Below are positions 61,388-64,000 of a stretch of 64,000 nucleotides of DNA, piece after piece. Both the position numbers and the translations under genes were made by a program. The notes under the pieces were generated by a model that had not been told where the DNA came from, did not search any database, and was given only the letters and a program-made list of their open reading frames with translations. This stretch comes from JAPSGM01 sp963777045 (GTDB taxonomy: Bacteria; Chloroflexota; Limnocylindria; QHBO01). The DNA lies in NCBI GenBank assembly GCA_963777045.1, contig CAVZPD010000001.1:1-64000 (forward strand), in the 5' to 3' direction. How positions within the stretch are numbered: position 1 is the first letter of the stretch; each line of letters begins with the position of its first letter.

Positions 61388-61933
61388 GTGGGCAGAATCC
61401 TCATCGTCGCCAATCAGACCCTTGGTGGTCCCGAGCTTCACCGCGCGATCCGCGAGCGCATCGCGCGTGGCACCGCCGGCTTCTACGTCCTCGTCCCCCT
61501 GACCCTGCCACACGACGAAGCGCGAGAGTGGAGGAGGGGGTTCGAGGTCGATACCAGGGAGGGGATCACCCGGCTGGGCGGCGTCGTGCTCTCGGATGAG
61601 GACGCCTCTTCCGACCGAGCGGCCCGTGAGATGGAGGAGCACGCCCGCCGGCATGAGGCGCTCCTCGATGAGGCTCGCGCGCGCGCCGGCCGGCGCCTCG
61701 AGCAGATGGTCGATCAGATCCAGTCCGCGGGGGGCGAAGCCGAGGGCGAAGTAGGCGATCCCGATCCGCTGGTTGCCGTCCGGCATCTCCTCGAAGAACA
61801 GTCCTTCGAGGAGATCATCATCTCCACGCTCCCCACCGGCATCTCCCGCTGGCTGAGGATGGATGTGGCGAGCCGCCTCTCGCGGACGACCGATGCGCCG
61901 GTGACCACCCTCGAGGCGGAGACCGAGGACTAG
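61388..61933 (+). CDS. Universal-stress-like/Rossmann-type protein, unknown function
   Basis: 181 aa, GTG start (MGRILIVANQTLGGPELHRA). ILIVANQTLGGPELHRAIRE and TAGFYVLVPLT give a Rossmann-like first half, then a charged helical insert (AREMEEHARRHEALLDEARA, RAGRRLEQMVDQIQSAGGEA) and SFEEIIISTLPTGISRWLRM with VASRLSRTTDAPVTTLE, like the end of UspA proteins. No ATP-binding GxGxxG pattern is plain. Single gene. Confidence 0.66.
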   Translation: MGRILIVANQTLGGPELHRAIRERIARGTAGFYVLVPLTLPHDEAREWRRGFEVDTREGITRLGGVVLSDEDASSDRAAREMEEHARRHEALLDEARARAGRRLEQMVDQIQSAGGEAEGEVGDPDPLVAVRHLLEEQSFEEIIISTLPTGISRWLRMDVASRLSRTTDAPVTTLEAETED

Positions 61934-62008
61934 CTCGCCGCGGTCCGGCGGCTCATCGCAGGCGCGTTCCGGTGTCCAGGGCGAAGAAGCGCAACACCGG
62001 CGGCAGGG

Positions 62009-63346
62009 CTAGGGTCGGCGCGCCGCCCGCTCGCCCGGGAGGGCGGACCAGCGGCCTGAACCGCCGCCCGGGCCGAATCCGCGCCGATCGGAGCGTTTGC
62101 CGCGCCGAGGTGGACGTCCGGGCGCGGACCCTCCCGCGTGCGCGCGAGCCGGTCGCAGGTGGCTTCCGCCGCCATGCCCACCGCTGCGCAGGCGGATGGG
62201 CTCCGGGCGGATGGATGCATCGGGCTCGAAGCCGGGAATCGCCACACGCTCCAGGGGATGGCCGAGCAGCCGCTCGATCTCGCGCAGCATCGGCGCCTCG
62301 TCGACGCAGACGAGGCTGATCGCGTCGCCCTCGATGCCCGCTCGACCGGTGCGGCCGATGCGGTGCACGTAGTCCGAAGCGACCATCGGCAGCTCGTAGT
62401 TGACGACGTGGGGCAGCTGCTCGATGTCGAGGCCGCGCGCTGCGACCTCGGTGGCGATCAGCAGCGTCACGCGCCCGGCCTTGAAGTCGTTCAGCGCCCG
62501 AACGCGCTGGGGCTGGGACTTGTTGCCGTGAATGGCGGCGGTCGCGATGCCGTCGGTCCAGAGCTGTTCGGCGAGCTTGTTGGCACCGTGCTTCGTCCGG
62601 GTGAAGACGAGCGCCTGCTCGATGGCGTGGGTGCGCACCAGGTGCGAGAGGAGCTCTCGCTTGCGGGACCGATCTACCGGGTGCACGACCTGGCGCACCA
62701 GGTCAACCGCGGTGTTTGCCGGTGTGGCCTGTACCGATGCGGGCCGGTCGAGCAGCCCTTCGGCCAGCCCGCGGATCTCCCTGGAGAATGTCGCGCTGAA
62801 GAGGAGGTTCTGGCGGCGGTCCGGCAGCAGCGCCAGCACCGATCGGATGTCGCGGATGAAGCCCATGTCGAGCATGCGGTCCGCCTCGTCCAGGACGAGG
62901 ATCTCGACCTCGCGCAGGTCGATGGTTCCCTGGCGAGCGTGATCCAGCAGCCGCCCGGGCGTGGCGACGACGATCTCCACGCCGCGGCGTAGCGCCGCGG
63001 CCTGGCCGCCGAAGCCCACACCGCCGTAGATGGCGGTCGAGCGGTGTCGATTGGCGCCGTAGACACGGACGCTCTCCTCGACCTGCATGGCGAGCTCGCG
63101 CGTGGGGGCCAGGATGAGGGCGCGGATGCGCTGCCGGCCGCCGCGGGCGTTGCTCTCCAGTCGCTGCAGCATGGGCAGCACGAAGGCAGCGGTCTTGCCG
63201 GTGCCGGTCTGTGCTCCGGCGAGGAGGTCCCGGCCGGCGAGGACGAGCGGGATGGCCTGGCGTTGAACGGGGGTGGGCTCGGTGTAGCCCTGCGCCGACA
63301 CGGCGCGGAGCAGTTCGGGCGCAAGCCCGAGCGATGAGAATGACAA
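62009..63346 (-). CDS. DEAD-box RNA helicase (RhlE-like)
   Basis: About 445 aa. Motif Q (GYTEPTPVQRQAIPL), I (AGAQTGTGKTAAFVLPMLQR), Ia (PTRELAMQ), II (VLDEADRMLDMGF), III (LLFSATFSREI), IV-V (LLIATEVAARGLDIEQLPHV), VI (YVHRIGRTGRAG). The C-terminal tail is Gly/Arg-rich, an RGG-like RNA-binding extension. TTG 63346 (LSFSSLGLAPELLRAV) is chosen: family members begin SFSSLGL, and AGGAGCT lies about 9 bases upstream; the longer frame to 63538 is not homologous. Unwinds RNA in decay, ribosome biogenesis or cold response. Confidence 0.93.
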   Translation of the reverse strand: MSFSSLGLAPELLRAVSAQGYTEPTPVQRQAIPLVLAGRDLLAGAQTGTGKTAAFVLPMLQRLESNARGGRQRIRALILAPTRELAMQVEESVRVYGANRHRSTAIYGGVGFGGQAAALRRGVEIVVATPGRLLDHARQGTIDLREVEILVLDEADRMLDMGFIRDIRSVLALLPDRRQNLLFSATFSREIRGLAEGLLDRPASVQATPANTAVDLVRQVVHPVDRSRKRELLSHLVRTHAIEQALVFTRTKHGANKLAEQLWTDGIATAAIHGNKSQPQRVRALNDFKAGRVTLLIATEVAARGLDIEQLPHVVNYELPMVASDYVHRIGRTGRAGIEGDAISLVCVDEAPMLREIERLLGHPLERVAIPGFEPDASIRPEPIRLRSGGHGGGSHLRPARAHAGGSAPGRPPRRGKRSDRRGFGPGGGSGRWSALPGERAARRP

Positions 63347-63549
63347 GGGAAGGTAGCTCCTGACGAAGGCCCACCCGCAGTCGCGGGGCCCGGTCAGGGC
63401 GAGGTTGGAATCGGTATCGGGGCGGCGTGGAAGCCGCGGCGCGGACCGGAGCGCCAATCGAACACGTTTTCGAAAGCATACACCATTGGCGAGGGCCGTC
63501 CGCATATCGACGCGGTGGAGTACCCTTGAGTCCCCCACGGAAGGCGTTC

Positions 63550-63858
63550 ATGACTCCCCAATGCATCCACGGTTTCCGCACTGACGAGTGCGCCTCTTGC
63601 CAATCCTGTCCCCACGGGCTGACCGTTGCCCGATGCGGCCGGTGTGCCGCCGCCTCAGCATCGACCCGCCGCGCCGTACCGGCCGCGGAACCGCAGGCCA
63701 GCGAGAAGTACGCCGGCTTCGAGATCTTCTACGACCCTGCCGTGAGCGGCTGGTACTACCGCGCCCCGGAGGGTGCCGCTGCATCGGCCCAGAGCTACCG
63801 ATCCGTCTTCCTCGCCCGAAAGGCGGTTGACCGGGTAGCCACCAAGAGCCCTTCGTGA
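63550..63858 (+). CDS. Small protein with tandem Cys/His knuckles, unknown function
   Basis: 102 aa from ATG 63550. CIHGFRTDECASCQSCPHGL followed by TVARCGRC gives two copies of a C-x-H-G-x-C-x-x-C arrangement, a likely zinc ribbon. The C-terminal half (YAGFEIFYDPAVSGWYYRAP, then SYRSVFLARKAVDRV) is aromatic and could be a small ligand- or peptide-binding domain. I do not recognise the family. Divergent from the helicase. Confidence 0.6.
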   Translation: MTPQCIHGFRTDECASCQSCPHGLTVARCGRCAAASASTRRAVPAAEPQASEKYAGFEIFYDPAVSGWYYRAPEGAAASAQSYRSVFLARKAVDRVATKSPS

Positions 63859-64000
63859 TCGGTGCGGATGGCATCAGCGCCATCCAGGGCAAACGGCGCG
63901 AACCCGCGCGGGATGGGTCGTTGAGGCAGAGCCTCGGCGCCACCGCGGTGGAGCGCGCCACCGCGATCCTGCCATCGACGCGGCGCTCGGTGGAGCTGCC
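63859..64000. other. Window edge, no feature assigned
   Basis: The last 142 bp show no convincing gene. A minus-strand frame passes through this stretch and the preceding gene, but its translation is Arg/Ser-rich without homology I can name. A gene beginning or ending here would need the next bases. Confidence 0.5.

Overview
This window is a GC-rich chromosomal segment carrying 61 genes or gene remnants that I can support, on both strands and with little intergenic space. The best guess for the organism is a monoderm, aerobic bacterium of the Chloroflexota (Limnocylindria/Ellin6529-like). The grounds are a heliorhodopsin, which is known mainly from monoderm prokaryotes, many class III cyclases fused to TPR or AAA modules, a BTAD regulator, a complete urate-degradation set and GTG/TTG starts. 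No rRNA was seen, so the phylum is inferred and an actinobacterial relative is not excluded. No rRNA, tRNA, CRISPR array, insertion sequence or prophage was recognised.

Layout. 0-7.6 kb: an M1-type metallopeptidase, an orphan OppB-like permease, a divergent pair (small membrane protein and a frameshifted BTAD/NB-ARC/TPR regulator) with tandem repeats between them, and a membrane-protein/lipoprotein pair. 7.6-13.6 kb: a purine/amide catabolism island. A TPR protein, a cyclic amidohydrolase, an HTH-nuclease-like protein and a DUF3830 protein lie on the minus strand, facing a uraH - GNAT/uraD fusion - urate oxidase operon. 13.7-17.1 kb: ruvC-ruvA-CoA-binding protein-GNAT in overlapping order, plus a lipoprotein and YebC. 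17.2-26 kb: a methyltransferase/DUF1579 fusion, an EF-G paralogue with a leader peptide, a matrixin-like protease, tyrS and a class A PBP. 26-34.6 kb: the infC-rpmI-rplT-pheS-pheT-cvpA-aag-mutS2 minus-strand series, where infC appears to start on ATA. 34.7-42 kb: a TrkA-C membrane protein, a VOC protein, a cluster of palindromic repeats, thrS (frameshifted), heliorhodopsin and paaDCBA. 42-50.5 kb: lipid kinase, membrane sulfite-oxidase-like enzyme, hydrolase, a 1291-aa tandem cyclase/AAA/TPR protein and a secreted repeat-domain protein. 50.5-64 kb: FAD oxidoreductase, GNAT, a 240-bp tandem hairpin array, DUF72, zinc peptidase, PRC-barrel protein, a second TPR-cyclase, a MetE-like protein, a haem-binding protein, two gene remnants and an RhlE-type helicase.

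How genes work together. Urate oxidase, HIU hydrolase and OHCU decarboxylase together turn urate into S-allantoin, and the neighbouring cyclic amidohydrolase could hydrolyse allantoin or a related cyclic amide. PaaABCD would supply the phenylacetyl-CoA epoxidase (reductase PaaE not in the window). IF3, L35, L20, PheRS, ThrRS, TyrRS and the EF-G paralogue form a translation group.

Quality caution. At least six genes (oppB-like, BTAD regulator, 6.7-7.3 kb membrane protein, thrS, paaD, paaC) contain indels that break the frame while protein similarity continues in another frame. thrS is normally essential, so residual sequencing or assembly indels are a likely cause for many of these.
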